Of a stretch of DNA of 15,263 nucleotides, positions 6,194-14,698 are shown in pieces. This stretch comes from Pseudomonadota bacterium (lineage in GTDB: Bacteria > Pseudomonadota > Alphaproteobacteria > Kiloniellales > J153). Position numbers and translations under genes: made by a program. Where the stretch lies: the NCBI GenBank assembly GCA_022572105.1, contig JACZWN010000067.1, positions 1 to 15,263 of the forward strand, written 5' to 3'. Every line of letters begins with the position of its first letter. Positions within the stretch are counted from its first letter, which is position 1. The notes under the pieces were generated by a model. It made no database searches and was not told the origin of the DNA. It was given only the letters and a program-made list of their open reading frames with translations.

Positions 6194-7333
6194 ATGCAGA
6201 CGTCCGTGGTGATTGCGGGTTACGCCCGCTCCCCGTTCCACTTCGCCAACAAGGGCGAACTGACCAAGCTGCGGCCCGACGAGATGGCCGCCCAGGTGGT
6301 GCGCGGCCTGATCGACAAGACCGGCGTCGACCCGGCCGACATCGAGGACCTGATCGTCGGCTGCGCCTTCCCCGAGGGCGAGCAGGGCCTCAACGTGGCG
6401 CGCCTCATCGGCTTCCTCTCCGATCTGCCGCTCGGCGTGGCGGGCACCACGGTGAACCGGTTCTGCGGCTCGTCCATGCAGGCGATCCACATGGCCGCCG
6501 GGGCGATCCAGATGGACGCCGGCGAGGTCTTCATCTGCGCCGGCGTCGAGTCCATGACCCGGGTGCCCCAGGGCGGCTTCAACCCCCTGCTCCATCCCGG
6601 CCTCGCCGAGCGCTACCCCGAGGCCTACGTCGCCATGGGCGAGACCGCCGAGAACCTGGCCGACAAGTACAAGATTTCGCGCGCCCGCCAGGATGAGCTG
6701 GCGCTGGTCAGCCACCAGCGCGCGGCGGCCGCGCGCGAGGCCGGCAAGTTCGCCGACGAGATCGTGCCCGTGCGCCATGGCAACCACACGGTCGAGGCCG
6801 ACGGCTGCATCCGCCCCGACACCAGCGCCGAGGCGCTGGCCGGCCTGAAGCCCGCCTTCAAGGTCGACGGCAGCGTCACCGCCGGCACCTCCTCGCCGCT
6901 CACCGACGGGGCGGCGGCGGTGCTGGTCACCACCGAGGACTACGCCAAGGCGCACGGCATGAGCCCGCTGGCCCGCCTGCGCTCGATCGCGGTCGCCGGC
7001 TGCGCGCCCGAGATGATGGGCATCGGGCCGGTCGAGGCCACGCGCAAGGCGCTCGCCCGCGCCGGGCTCGAAATCGGCGACATCGACGTGATCGAGCTCA
7101 ACGAGGCCTTCGCGGCCCAAGCGCTGGCTTGCGTCGAGGAGCTCGACCTGGATCTGGACAAGGTCAACCTCGACGGCGCCGCCATCGCGCTCGGCCATCC
7201 GCTGGGCGCGACCGGCGCGCGCATCACCGGCAAGGCGGCCGAGATCATGCAGCGCGAGGGCAAGAGCCTGGCGCTCGCCACCCAGTGCATCGGCGGCGGC
7301 CAGGGCATCGCGACGATCCTGGAAGCGGCTTAG
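6194..7333 (+). CDS. fadA: Acetyl-CoA C-acyltransferase (3-ketoacyl-CoA thiolase)
   Basis: This 379-aa thiolase cleaves 3-ketoacyl-CoA with CoA into acetyl-CoA and a shortened acyl-CoA, the last step of each beta-oxidation round. All thiolase residues are in place: the nucleophile C91 in NRFCGSSMQA, the NEAF motif at N303, H335 in GHPLGATGAR and the second Cys C365 in QCIGGGQG. The length fits the degradative thiolases. The ATG at 6194 has AAGGTGA ending 5 nt upstream; the GTG at 6185 lies within that ribosome site and is the weaker choice. It is the first gene of a tight operon, with fadB-like starting 15 nt after its stop. The operon context favours a degradative role over biosynthetic acetoacetyl-CoA formation, though chain-length preference cannot be read from sequence. 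Confidence 0.95.
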   Translation: MQTSVVIAGYARSPFHFANKGELTKLRPDEMAAQVVRGLIDKTGVDPADIEDLIVGCAFPEGEQGLNVARLIGFLSDLPLGVAGTTVNRFCGSSMQAIHMAAGAIQMDAGEVFICAGVESMTRVPQGGFNPLLHPGLAERYPEAYVAMGETAENLADKYKISRARQDELALVSHQRAAAAREAGKFADEIVPVRHGNHTVEADGCIRPDTSAEALAGLKPAFKVDGSVTAGTSSPLTDGAAAVLVTTEDYAKAHGMSPLARLRSIAVAGCAPEMMGIGPVEATRKALARAGLEIGDIDVIELNEAFAAQALACVEELDLDLDKVNLDGAAIALGHPLGATGARITGKAAEIMQREGKSLALATQCIGGGQGIATILEAA

Positions 7334-7348
7334 AGGGGAGGCGGTCCG

Positions 7349-9676
7349 ATGGGCATCGACAAGGCGGCGGTCATCGGCGCCGGGGTCATGGGCTCGGGCA
7401 TCGCCGCGCAGATCGCCAACGCCGGCGTGCCGGTGCTCTTGCTCGATATCCCGGTAGCGGGCGAGGACCGCAGCGCGCTCGCCAAGGGCGCGATCCAGCG
7501 GATGCTCAAGGCCGACCCGGCGCCCTTCATGCACAAGGGCGCGGCCAAGCTGATCACGCCCGGCAACACCGAGGACGACCTGGAACGCTTGGCCGGGGCC
7601 GACTGGATCGTCGAGGCGGTGGTCGAGGACCTGGAGGTCAAGCGCGATCTTTACGCCCGCATCGAGGCGGTGCGCAAGGACGGCTCGATCGTGTCCTCCA
7701 ACACCTCGACCCTGCCGCTCGCCCTGCTGGTCGACGGCCAGCCCGAGCGCTTCGCGCGCGACTTCCTGATCACCCACTTCTTCAACCCGCCGCGCTACAT
7801 GCGCCTCCTGGAGCTGGTCGTGGGCGAAGCGACCGGCGCCGAGACGCTCGACGCGATCCGCGACTTCGCCGACCGGCGCCTGGGCAAGAGCCTGGTCATG
7901 TGCAACGACACGCCGGGCTTCGTGGCCAACCGGATCGGCAATTTCTGGCTGCAGTGCGCGGTCAACGCGGCGCGCGACCACGGGCTCACGGTCGAGGAGG
8001 CCGACGCGGTCATGTCCCGGCCGGTCGGCATCCCCAAGACCGGCGTCTTCGGCCTGCTCGACCTGGTCGGCATCGACCTCATCCCCAAGGTCGATGCGAG
8101 CCTGGCCGCGGCGCTCCCCGAAGGCGACGCCTACCACGGCATCCGGCGCGGCTGGGATCTGCTCGATCGATTGATCGCCGAGGGTTACACCGGGCGCAAG
8201 GGCAAGGGCGGCTTCTACCGGCTCGACAAGAGCGGCGGCAAGCGGGTCAAGGAAGCGATCAATCTCGAGACCGGGGACTACGCGCCCGCCGCCAAGCCGG
8301 CACTGGAAAGCCTGACCGCGAGCAAGACCGGCGGCCTCAAGGCGCTGATCGAGCACGACGACCGCGGCGGGCGCTTCGCCTGGGCGGTGCTGTCCCAGAC
8401 CCTATCCTATGCCGCCACCCACGTGCCCGAGACCACGGACGCGATCTGCGATGTCGACCGGGCACTCAAGTTCGGCTACGCCTGGAAGTACGGCCCCTTC
8501 GAGCTGATCGACCGATTGGGCGCCGCCTACTTCGCCGGGCGCCTGGAGCAGGACGGCCGGGCGGTGCCGCCGCTGCTCGCCAAGGCGGCCAAGGCCGGCG
8601 GCTTCTACCGGGTCGAGGGCGGGCACCTGCAATATCTCAAGGTGGACGGCAGCTATGCCAAGGTGCCGCGGCCCGAGGGCGTGCTGCTGCTCGAGGACGT
8701 GAAACGCGCCGGCGCGCCGATCGCCAAGAACGGCTCGGCCAGCCTCTGGGACATCGGCGACGGGGTCGTCTGCCTGGAGGTCCACACCAAGCTGAACACC
8801 ATCGATATGGACGTGATCGCCATCATGGAGACCGCGGTCAAGACGGTCGAGAAGGACTACAAGGCGCTGGTGATCTACAACGAGGGCTCGCAGTTCTCGG
8901 CCGGCGCCAACCTGGGCCTCGCCCTGTTCGCCGCCAACACCGCGCTCTGGCCGATGATCGAGGGCCTGGTCGAGCAGGGCCAGAAGGCTTACCGGAAGCT
9001 CAAGCACGCGCCCTTCCCGGTAGTCGCCGCGCCGTCGGGCCTGGCGCTCGGCGGCGGCTGCGAGATCCTGCTCCATTCGGACGCGGTCCAGGCCCACGCC
9101 GAGAGCTACGTCGGCCTGGTCGAGGCCGGCGTCGGCCTGATCCCGGGCTGGGGCGGCTGCACCGAGCTCTTGACCCGCCTGGCCGCCGATCCCAAACGCC
9201 CCAAGGGACCCATGCCGCCGGTGGTCGAAGCCTTCGAGACCATCGGCACGGCCAAGGTGGCGAAATCCGCCTTCGAGGCGCGCGAGCTCGGCTTCCTGCG
9301 GCCCGAGGACGGCATCACCTTCAACCGCGAGCGCCTGCTCGCCGAGGCCAAGGCCAAGGCTTTGGAGTTGGCCGAGGGCTACGCGCCGCCCGAGCCGGCC
9401 GAGCTCATCCTGCCCGGCCCCTCGGGCAAGGCGGCGCTCGACTTCGCGCTCAAGGACCTGCGCCTCAAGGGAGCGGCCACCGAGCACGACATGGTGGTGG
9501 CGCGCGAGCTGGCGACGGTCCTGACCGGCGGCCCGGGCGCCGACCCGACCGAGCCGGCCGCCCCGGACACGGTGTTGGCGCTCGAGCGCCGGGCCTTCAT
9601 GACCCTGGTCAGGACCGAGCCGACCCTGGCGCGCATGGAGCACACCCTGGAAACCGGCAAGCCGCTCAGGAACTAA
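7349..9676 (+). CDS. fadB: Bifunctional 3-hydroxyacyl-CoA dehydrogenase / enoyl-CoA hydratase (FadN-type domain order)
   Basis: This 775-aa protein joins the two middle steps of beta-oxidation. It starts with an NAD-binding Rossmann motif (G10-A-G-V-M-G15), followed by the dehydrogenase catalytic pair H143 (THFFNPP) and E155 (LLELVVG). The C-terminal dehydrogenase fold has one copy near 180-290 and a second near 335-425. A crotonase domain follows (about 470-700). It has the oxyanion-hole segments FSAGANLG (516-523) and LGGGCE, and both acid/base glutamates, E572 and E592, 20 residues apart as in mitochondrial hydratase. The order is dehydrogenase then hydratase, the reverse of E. coli FadB/FadJ and the same as Bacillus FadN, so the symbol fadB is used loosely. 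AGGGGAGG at 7334-7341 lies 7 nt before the ATG. The next gene starts 21 nt after the stop. Confidence 0.94.
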   Translation: MGIDKAAVIGAGVMGSGIAAQIANAGVPVLLLDIPVAGEDRSALAKGAIQRMLKADPAPFMHKGAAKLITPGNTEDDLERLAGADWIVEAVVEDLEVKRDLYARIEAVRKDGSIVSSNTSTLPLALLVDGQPERFARDFLITHFFNPPRYMRLLELVVGEATGAETLDAIRDFADRRLGKSLVMCNDTPGFVANRIGNFWLQCAVNAARDHGLTVEEADAVMSRPVGIPKTGVFGLLDLVGIDLIPKVDASLAAALPEGDAYHGIRRGWDLLDRLIAEGYTGRKGKGGFYRLDKSGGKRVKEAINLETGDYAPAAKPALESLTASKTGGLKALIEHDDRGGRFAWAVLSQTLSYAATHVPETTDAICDVDRALKFGYAWKYGPFELIDRLGAAYFAGRLEQDGRAVPPLLAKAAKAGGFYRVEGGHLQYLKVDGSYAKVPRPEGVLLLEDVKRAGAPIAKNGSASLWDIGDGVVCLEVHTKLNTIDMDVIAIMETAVKTVEKDYKALVIYNEGSQFSAGANLGLALFAANTALWPMIEGLVEQGQKAYRKLKHAPFPVVAAPSGLALGGGCEILLHSDAVQAHAESYVGLVEAGVGLIPGWGGCTELLTRLAADPKRPKGPMPPVVEAFETIGTAKVAKSAFEARELGFLRPEDGITFNRERLLAEAKAKALELAEGYAPPEPAELILPGPSGKAALDFALKDLRLKGAATEHDMVVARELATVLTGGPGADPTEPAAPDTVLALERRAFMTLVRTEPTLARMEHTLETGKPLRN

Positions 9677-9697
9677 CCAGACTGTTGGAGACGCGCG

Positions 9698-11503
9698 ATG
9701 ATCACCTATGCCGCGCCGCTGGACGATATTCGCTTCTGCCTCACCGAGCTGTTCGATTACGAGGCCAAGGTCGCCACGCTGCCCGGCTACGAGGAGGCGA
9801 CGCTCGACCTGCTCGATGCCGTGCTCGAGGAGGCGGCCAAGTTCTGCGAGAACGAGCTCTTGCCGCTCAACGGCCCGGGCGACGAGGAAGGCTGCACCTT
9901 CGAGAACGGCGTGGTGCGCACGCCCGAGGGCTTCAAGGAGGCCTACCGGGCCTTCACCGAGGGCGGCTGGGCCGGGCTCGCCTGCGACCCCGCCTACGGC
10001 GGCCAGGGCCTGCCCAAGACCCTGCAGTACATCCTCGAGGAGTTGATCTGCTCGACCAACCTCTCCTTCGGCATCTACCCGGGGCTGACCCACGGCACCT
10101 ACGACGCCCTGGCGCGCTACGGCTCGGACCAGCTCAAGGCCCGGTTCCTGCCCAAGCTGGTCGCGGGCACCTGGGCCGGGACCATGTGCCTGACCGAGCC
10201 CCACAGCGGCACCGATCTGGGGCTGATCCGCACCAAGGCGGTGCCCGACGGCACGGCCAGCCCGGACGGCGCGCCGGCCTACAAGATCACCGGCACCAAG
10301 ATCTTCATCTCCGGCGGCGAGCAGGACCTGACCGAGAACATCGTGCACCTGGTGCTGGCCAAGCTGCCCGACGCCCCGCCCGGCATCAAGGGCATCTCGC
10401 TGTTCCTGGTGCCCAAGTTCCTGGCCAAGGCGGACGGCTCGCTGGGCCCGCGCAACGGCGTCGCCTGCGGCTCGATCGAGGCCAAGATGGGCATCCACGC
10501 GGCCTCGACCTGCGTCATGAACTTCGAGGCCGCGGAGGGCTACCTGGTCGGCGCGGCGCACGGCGGCATGCGCGCCATGTTCACGATGATGAACAACGCC
10601 CGCCTGGGCGTCGGAATCCAGGGCCTCGGGCTCGCCGAGACCGCCTATCAATCGGCAGTTTCTTATGCCAAGGAGCGCCTCCAGGGCCGCGCGCTCTCGG
10701 GCGCCAAGCACCCGGACAAACCGGCCGACCCGATCCTGGTACACCCGGACGTGCGCAAGAACCTGCTGACCATGCGCGCCACCATCGAGGGCTGCCGGGC
10801 GCTCGGCATCTGGGTCGCGATCGCGGTCGATATCGCCGCCAAGCACCCGGACCCGGCCACGCGCCGGGAGGCCGAGGACCTGGTCGAGCTGCTGACGCCG
10901 ATCGTCAAGGCCTACTTCACCGACATGGGCTTCGAGGCGGCCAACCTGGGCGTCCAGGTGTTCGGCGGCCACGGCTACATCCGCGAGCACGGCATGGAGC
11001 AACTGGTGCGCGACGCCCGCATCGCCCAGCTCTACGAGGGCACCAACGGCATCCAGGCCCTCGACCTGGTCGGGCGCAAGCTGCCGCGCCACATGGGCCG
11101 CGCGCTACGCCGCTTCTTCCACCCGGTGTTCGCCTTCATCGAGGACCACCAGGCCGAGCCCGAGCTGGCCGAATTCGTACTGCCGCTCGCCAAGGCCTTC
11201 GGGCGCCTGCAGCAGGCGACCGCTTGGGTCGCCCAGCAGGGCTTGCGCGACCCCGAGGAGGCGGGCGCGGCGGCGAGCGACTACCTGCGCCTGTTCGCAC
11301 TCACCGCGCTCGCCTACATCTGGGCGCGCACCGCCAAGGTCGTGCTCGACAAGCCGGAGGGCGAGCGCCAGGCCTTCCACCAGGCCAAGCTGGCCACGGC
11401 GCGCTTCTACATGACCCGCATCCTGCCCCAGACCTCGGGCCTGTTCGCCGCCATCAACGCCGGCGCCAAGCCGATCATGGCGGTCGAGGAGGACTGGTTC
11501 TAG
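9698..11503 (+). CDS. Acyl-CoA dehydrogenase, large (about 600 aa) DmdC/AcdC-like class
   Basis: This 601-aa FAD enzyme oxidises acyl-CoA to trans-2-enoyl-CoA, the first step of beta-oxidation, passing electrons to electron-transfer flavoprotein. The N-terminus (YAAPLDDIRF) matches the extra N-terminal segment of the long acyl-CoA dehydrogenases. FAD and substrate motifs are seen as GTMCLTEPHSGTDLG (about 160-175) and FGGHGYIREHGMEQ. The catalytic base is E447 in LYEGTNGIQALDL. A helical C-terminal extension (about 470-595) is also typical of the class. Members include long-chain enzymes and the DmdC methylmercaptopropionyl-CoA dehydrogenases. No DMSP genes lie nearby and the thiolase operon argues for fatty acids, so I give no symbol. 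GGAG at 9687-9690 is 7 nt before the ATG. No electron-transfer flavoprotein genes are in the window. Confidence 0.93.
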   Translation: MITYAAPLDDIRFCLTELFDYEAKVATLPGYEEATLDLLDAVLEEAAKFCENELLPLNGPGDEEGCTFENGVVRTPEGFKEAYRAFTEGGWAGLACDPAYGGQGLPKTLQYILEELICSTNLSFGIYPGLTHGTYDALARYGSDQLKARFLPKLVAGTWAGTMCLTEPHSGTDLGLIRTKAVPDGTASPDGAPAYKITGTKIFISGGEQDLTENIVHLVLAKLPDAPPGIKGISLFLVPKFLAKADGSLGPRNGVACGSIEAKMGIHAASTCVMNFEAAEGYLVGAAHGGMRAMFTMMNNARLGVGIQGLGLAETAYQSAVSYAKERLQGRALSGAKHPDKPADPILVHPDVRKNLLTMRATIEGCRALGIWVAIAVDIAAKHPDPATRREAEDLVELLTPIVKAYFTDMGFEAANLGVQVFGGHGYIREHGMEQLVRDARIAQLYEGTNGIQALDLVGRKLPRHMGRALRRFFHPVFAFIEDHQAEPELAEFVLPLAKAFGRLQQATAWVAQQGLRDPEEAGAAASDYLRLFALTALAYIWARTAKVVLDKPEGERQAFHQAKLATARFYMTRILPQTSGLFAAINAGAKPIMAVEEDWF

Positions 11504-11580
11504 CCTGGCCCCAACGCCGCTCCAACCGCCGCTAGGTTTGCGCCGGCGATTGGCGTAACATTCCGGCTTGGAGAGACTGG

Positions 11581-12462
11581 GTGGCAAGGTCGGAGACCAT
11601 GCTGAGCGAAGACCAGACCCGGCAGTTCCGCGACCAGGGCTACGTGGTCGCGCGTGGCCTGCTCGATGCCGCTAGCGTCGCGGCGCTGACCGGCGAGATC
11701 GACGCCTGGCTCGCGGAGTCGCGCCGGCACGAGGTCAACTACGGCGAGACCATGGACGGCAAGGCGCGCTTCGACCTGGAGGCCGGCCATACGGCCGAGC
11801 GGCCCAGGCTGCGCCGGGTCGCCAACCCGGCCGACATTTCCGCGGCCTACCGGAGCGCGCTCTGGGACGGCCCGATCGTGGATGCGGTCGCCGAGCTGAT
11901 CGGCCCCGACATCAAGTTCCACCACTGCAAGCTCAACATCAAGCTGCCGGGCATGGAAACGCGCGTCGACTATCACCAGGACCACGCCTACGACCCGCAC
12001 ACCAACGACGACATGCTGTCCATGGCGCTGCTGCTCGACCAGGTGACCGAGGAAAACGGTTGTCTGCGCGTGGTCCCCGGCTCGCACCGGGAACGCTACA
12101 GCCATTACCGCGACGGCAAGTTCGTCGGCGCCACCGACCCGGCGCTCGACGCGGAGTTCGAACGCCGCTCGTTGCCGGTCATAGGTGAGGCCGGCGACGT
12201 CTGCCTGCTGCACACCTGGACCGTCCACGGCGGCGGGCCGAACCGCTCGGAGCGGCCGCGCCGGCTCCTGATCTGCGATTACGTGGCCGCCGACGCTTAT
12301 CCCCTGACCGCCCCCGCCGTGCCCTCGCCGCACACCGGGCGCATCGTCCGCGGCAAGCCCACGCGCAAGGCGCGCCTCGTCGCCGACAGTATCGAGCTGC
12401 CCACGCCCTACGAGGACGATTCCTTCTTCGGCCTGCAGGGCCAGAAGTCAGCGGTCGGATGA
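11581..12462 (+). CDS. PhyH (phytanoyl-CoA dioxygenase) family Fe(II)/2-oxoglutarate oxygenase
   Basis: This protein of about 293 aa should hydroxylate an organic substrate using O2, Fe(II) and 2-oxoglutarate. The iron ligands form the usual facial triad: H132 and D134 in YHQDHAYDPH, and H216 in WTVHGGGPN, with a following Arg (R227 or R228) placed to bind 2-oxoglutarate. VVPGSHR near 164-170 is also typical of PhyH proteins. The GTG at 11581 has GGAGAG 5 nt upstream; an ATG six codons later (11599) matches the common MLSE-type start, and its best ribosome site is poorly spaced. The gene is 77 bp after the acyl-CoA dehydrogenase and on the same strand, so it may belong to the operon. That invites a role on branched or odd acyl substrates, but PhyH proteins act on very diverse molecules. 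Confidence 0.9.
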   Translation: MARSETMLSEDQTRQFRDQGYVVARGLLDAASVAALTGEIDAWLAESRRHEVNYGETMDGKARFDLEAGHTAERPRLRRVANPADISAAYRSALWDGPIVDAVAELIGPDIKFHHCKLNIKLPGMETRVDYHQDHAYDPHTNDDMLSMALLLDQVTEENGCLRVVPGSHRERYSHYRDGKFVGATDPALDAEFERRSLPVIGEAGDVCLLHTWTVHGGGPNRSERPRRLLICDYVAADAYPLTAPAVPSPHTGRIVRGKPTRKARLVADSIELPTPYEDDSFFGLQGQKSAVG

Positions 12463-12464
12463 CA

Positions 12465-12513
12465 GGGATCAGGGATCGGAAACCAACTCGTCTTCCTCTG
12501 ATACCTGATACCC
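12465..12513. terminator. Imperfect inverted repeat between convergent genes, possible bidirectional terminator
   Basis: GGGATCAGG at 12465-12473 can pair with CCTGATACCC at 12504-12513, with one bulged base. The repeat nearly fills the 53-bp gap between the convergent dioxygenase and SCP2 genes. There are further partial copies of a GGTATCAG-like word on the minus strand (CTGATACC within 12498-12505). The loop is about 30 nt and there is no T-run, so terminator function is uncertain. Confidence 0.35.
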
Positions 12514-12515
12514 GA

Positions 12516-12818
12516 TCACTCCTCGAGCAGGGCGGCGACCTTCATGGCGACGCCCATCGAGCCCTCGATCTTCAGCTTGCCGAGCGTATAGGCCATCATC
12601 GCGTTGAGGGTGCCGTCGATCAGTTTCTCCAGGTTCTCCGCCGAGATCCGGATCGTGCAATGCGCGCCGTCCGGCTGGTCGGAGAGGGTGGGCGGGCTCA
12701 CGGTCGCGTCGATCGCGATCGCGCCGTCCGCGCCCAGGTCGAAGGCGACCTTGGCGCCGAGCCCGGCGAAGTCGCTCAGGTTGGCTTCGAATCTCTCCTT
12801 GATGCGTTCGGCGCTCAT
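12516..12818 (-). CDS. Stand-alone SCP2 (sterol carrier protein 2) domain protein
   Basis: This 100-aa protein is a single SCP2 domain, a fold with a hydrophobic tunnel that binds acyl chains, acyl-CoAs or sterols. Features seen are the amphipathic start (IKERFEANLSDF), a beta-rich centre including HCTIRISAENLEKLIDG, and the characteristic end LNAMMAYTLGKLKIEGSMG and VAMKVAALL. There is no signal peptide, so it is cytosolic. Its ATG overlaps the stop of the acyl-CoA ligase gene in ATGA (12818-12815), and GGAGG lies 9 nt upstream inside the ligase gene, so the two are translationally coupled. I infer that it delivers fatty acid to the ligase or holds the acyl-CoA product. Small SCP2 proteins of this size are common in bacteria and few have a tested function. 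Confidence 0.92.
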   Translation of the reverse strand: MSAERIKERFEANLSDFAGLGAKVAFDLGADGAIAIDATVSPPTLSDQPDGAHCTIRISAENLEKLIDGTLNAMMAYTLGKLKIEGSMGVAMKVAALLEE

Positions 12819-14677
12819 GCCGCGCGTCCTCCGCCGCGTTGCCCGCTCGATCCCTGCGTTCCTCCGTTGCCGGCCGCCCTGGCCGCCGCGTCCCTGGCCA
12901 CCGCGTCCCTGGCCGCCAGGCGCTGTCGCTCCTCCTCGACCAGCTGGCGGCGCAGCGGCTTGCCGACGAGCGTCTTGGGGATGTCCTCGCGGAACTCCAC
13001 CTTGCGCGGCACCTCGAAGGGCGCCAGCTTGTCCTTGAGAAACGCGCGCAGCTCGCCGGCGGTCAGGGCGCCGTTGTCGTCGCGCAGCTTGACGAAGGCC
13101 TTGACCACCTCGCCGCGGTGCTTGTCCGGGACGCCGCAGACCGCGACCTCGGCGACCGCCGGGTGCAGGTAGATCGCCTCCTCGACCATGCGCGGATAGA
13201 CGTTGAAGCCGCCGGTGATGATCAGGTCCTTGATCCGGTCGATCAGATAGACGTAGCCGTCCTCGTCCATGTAGCCGACGTCGCCGGTGCGCAGGCGGCC
13301 GAGGCCGAGCGCCTGCTTGGTCTCGTCCTCGCGCTGCCAGTAGCCGGCCATGACCTGCGGGCCGGTGACGCAGATCTCGCCCTTCTCGCCCAGGGGCAGC
13401 ACCCGGTCCGGATCGTCGAGCGCGACGATCTCGACGACGGTGCCGGGCAGCGGCAGGCCGGTCGAGTTCGCCCTGCCGGCGCCGGTAAAGGGGTTGATGG
13501 TCACCACCGGCGCGGCCTCGGTCAGGCCGTAGCCCTCGACCAGCGTGCAGCCCGTGACGCTCTCGAACTTGGTCTTGATCGCGCTCGCCAGCGGCGCCCC
13601 GCCCGAGATGCAGTATTTGAGGCTGGAGAGATCGTAGTCGTCCAGCGCCTTGTGCTCGTTGATCGCCGAATAGATGGTCGGCACGGCGAGGAACACCGTC
13701 GGCTTCTCCTTGTCGATCACGGCCAGCGTCTCGGCGACCTTGAAGCGCGGCAGCAGCAGGATCTCCGAGCCGCTGACGAGCGCCAGGTTCATGACCCCGG
13801 TCATGCCGAAGACGTGGAACAACGGCAGGATCGCCAGCACCTTCTCCCGGCCTTGGTCGATCGCGCTCGCCCAGATCCGGATCTGCGCCGTGTTGGCGGT
13901 TAGGTTGGCGTGGGTGAGCAGCGCCGCCTTGGGCAGCCCGGTGGTGCCGCCGGTGTACTGCATGACCGCCACGTCGCGCAGGGGATCGATATCGGCGAGC
14001 GCCGGGATGCCGTCGTTGGCGGTCAGCTTGGCGAACTTGACGTGCGCCGCGTCGCTCGGGATCGCGGCCACCTCGCGGCGCTTGAACAGCGCGAAGAGCG
14101 CCCGCTTGGGCAAGGCCAGGGCGCCGCCCATGTCGCAGACCACGAGGGTCTCCAGGCAGGTGTCCTCGAGGCGCCGGGCGACCTTGGGATAGAGCGTGTT
14201 CAGGTTCATGGTGACCATGATCCGGGTGCCCGAATCCTCGATCTGGCGCGCGATCTCGCGCTCGGCGTAGAGCGGGTTGAAGTTGACCACCGTGCCGCCG
14301 GCTTTCAGGACCGCGTGGAAGCAGATCACGTAGTAGGGGGAGTTGGGCAGGAACAGCCCGACGCGCACGCCCTTGGCGACGCCGAGGTCCTGGAAGCCCT
14401 TGGCCGCCTTGGCGACCAGCTCGCCGACTTCGGCGTAGGTGTAGCGCTTGCCGAGGAACTCGAGGCAGGGGTTGTCGGGCCAGGCGGTGACCGCCTCGTC
14501 GAGGATCGAAGCCACCGGCTTGACCGGGAGCTCGGCGTCCCAGGCGATGCCTTCGGGATAGGACGCCTCCCAGGGGTGCGGCCGGCGCGCGCGTTCCGGG
14601 CCCGGCGCCGGCTTCGGCGCGAAGACGGCGAGCAGCAGCGTGACCCGGTGCCTGAGTCCGCTCCAGAGCTTCGCCAT
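12815..14677 (-). CDS. fadD: Long-chain fatty-acid--CoA ligase (AMP-forming)
   Basis: This ANL-superfamily enzyme of 620 aa activates fatty acids with ATP and CoA through an acyl-adenylate. Motifs are in order: P-loop YTGGTTGLPK (241-250), EGYGLTE (381-387), the hinge-region Asp in TGDVGY (D466) followed by DRIKD, and the catalytic Lys K573 in TLVGKPLRR. Compared with E. coli FadD (about 560 aa) it has a longer N-terminus and a low-complexity Ala/Arg/Gly tail of about 40 residues after the catalytic Lys. I chose the ATG at 14677 because GAGGG lies about 8 nt upstream. The ATG seven codons earlier (14698) has no ribosome site. It forms a two-gene unit with the SCP2 gene and supplies acyl-CoA to the beta-oxidation enzymes coded on the opposite strand. 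Confidence 0.92.
   Translation of the reverse strand: MAKLWSGLRHRVTLLLAVFAPKPAPGPERARRPHPWEASYPEGIAWDAELPVKPVASILDEAVTAWPDNPCLEFLGKRYTYAEVGELVAKAAKGFQDLGVAKGVRVGLFLPNSPYYVICFHAVLKAGGTVVNFNPLYAEREIARQIEDSGTRIMVTMNLNTLYPKVARRLEDTCLETLVVCDMGGALALPKRALFALFKRREVAAIPSDAAHVKFAKLTANDGIPALADIDPLRDVAVMQYTGGTTGLPKAALLTHANLTANTAQIRIWASAIDQGREKVLAILPLFHVFGMTGVMNLALVSGSEILLLPRFKVAETLAVIDKEKPTVFLAVPTIYSAINEHKALDDYDLSSLKYCISGGAPLASAIKTKFESVTGCTLVEGYGLTEAAPVVTINPFTGAGRANSTGLPLPGTVVEIVALDDPDRVLPLGEKGEICVTGPQVMAGYWQREDETKQALGLGRLRTGDVGYMDEDGYVYLIDRIKDLIITGGFNVYPRMVEEAIYLHPAVAEVAVCGVPDKHRGEVVKAFVKLRDDNGALTAGELRAFLKDKLAPFEVPRKVEFREDIPKTLVGKPLRRQLVEEERQRLAARDAVARDAAARAAGNGGTQGSSGQRGGGRAA
12887..12916 (-). repeat. 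15-bp tandem duplication in the acyl-CoA ligase tail
   Basis: CGCGTCCCTGGCCAC (12887-12901) is followed directly by CGCGTCCCTGGCCGC (12902-12916), with one mismatch. The duplication keeps frame and gives the repeated ARDA(V/A) peptides of the ligase's low-complexity C-terminus. It looks like slippage outside the catalytic fold. Confidence 0.8.
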
Positions 14678-14698
14678 CGCGCGTCCCTCGACCTTCAT

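Noticed and set aside
8402..11092. An 896-codon minus-strand frame opposite fadB and the acyl-CoA dehydrogenase
   Set aside because: It is a shadow of GC third-position bias; there is no ribosome site or motif, and the sense genes carry complete catalytic residues.
7129..11535. A 1468-codon plus-strand frame across the beta-oxidation operon
   Set aside because: It runs out of frame through three well-supported genes and is extremely Arg/Gly/Pro-rich with no domain.
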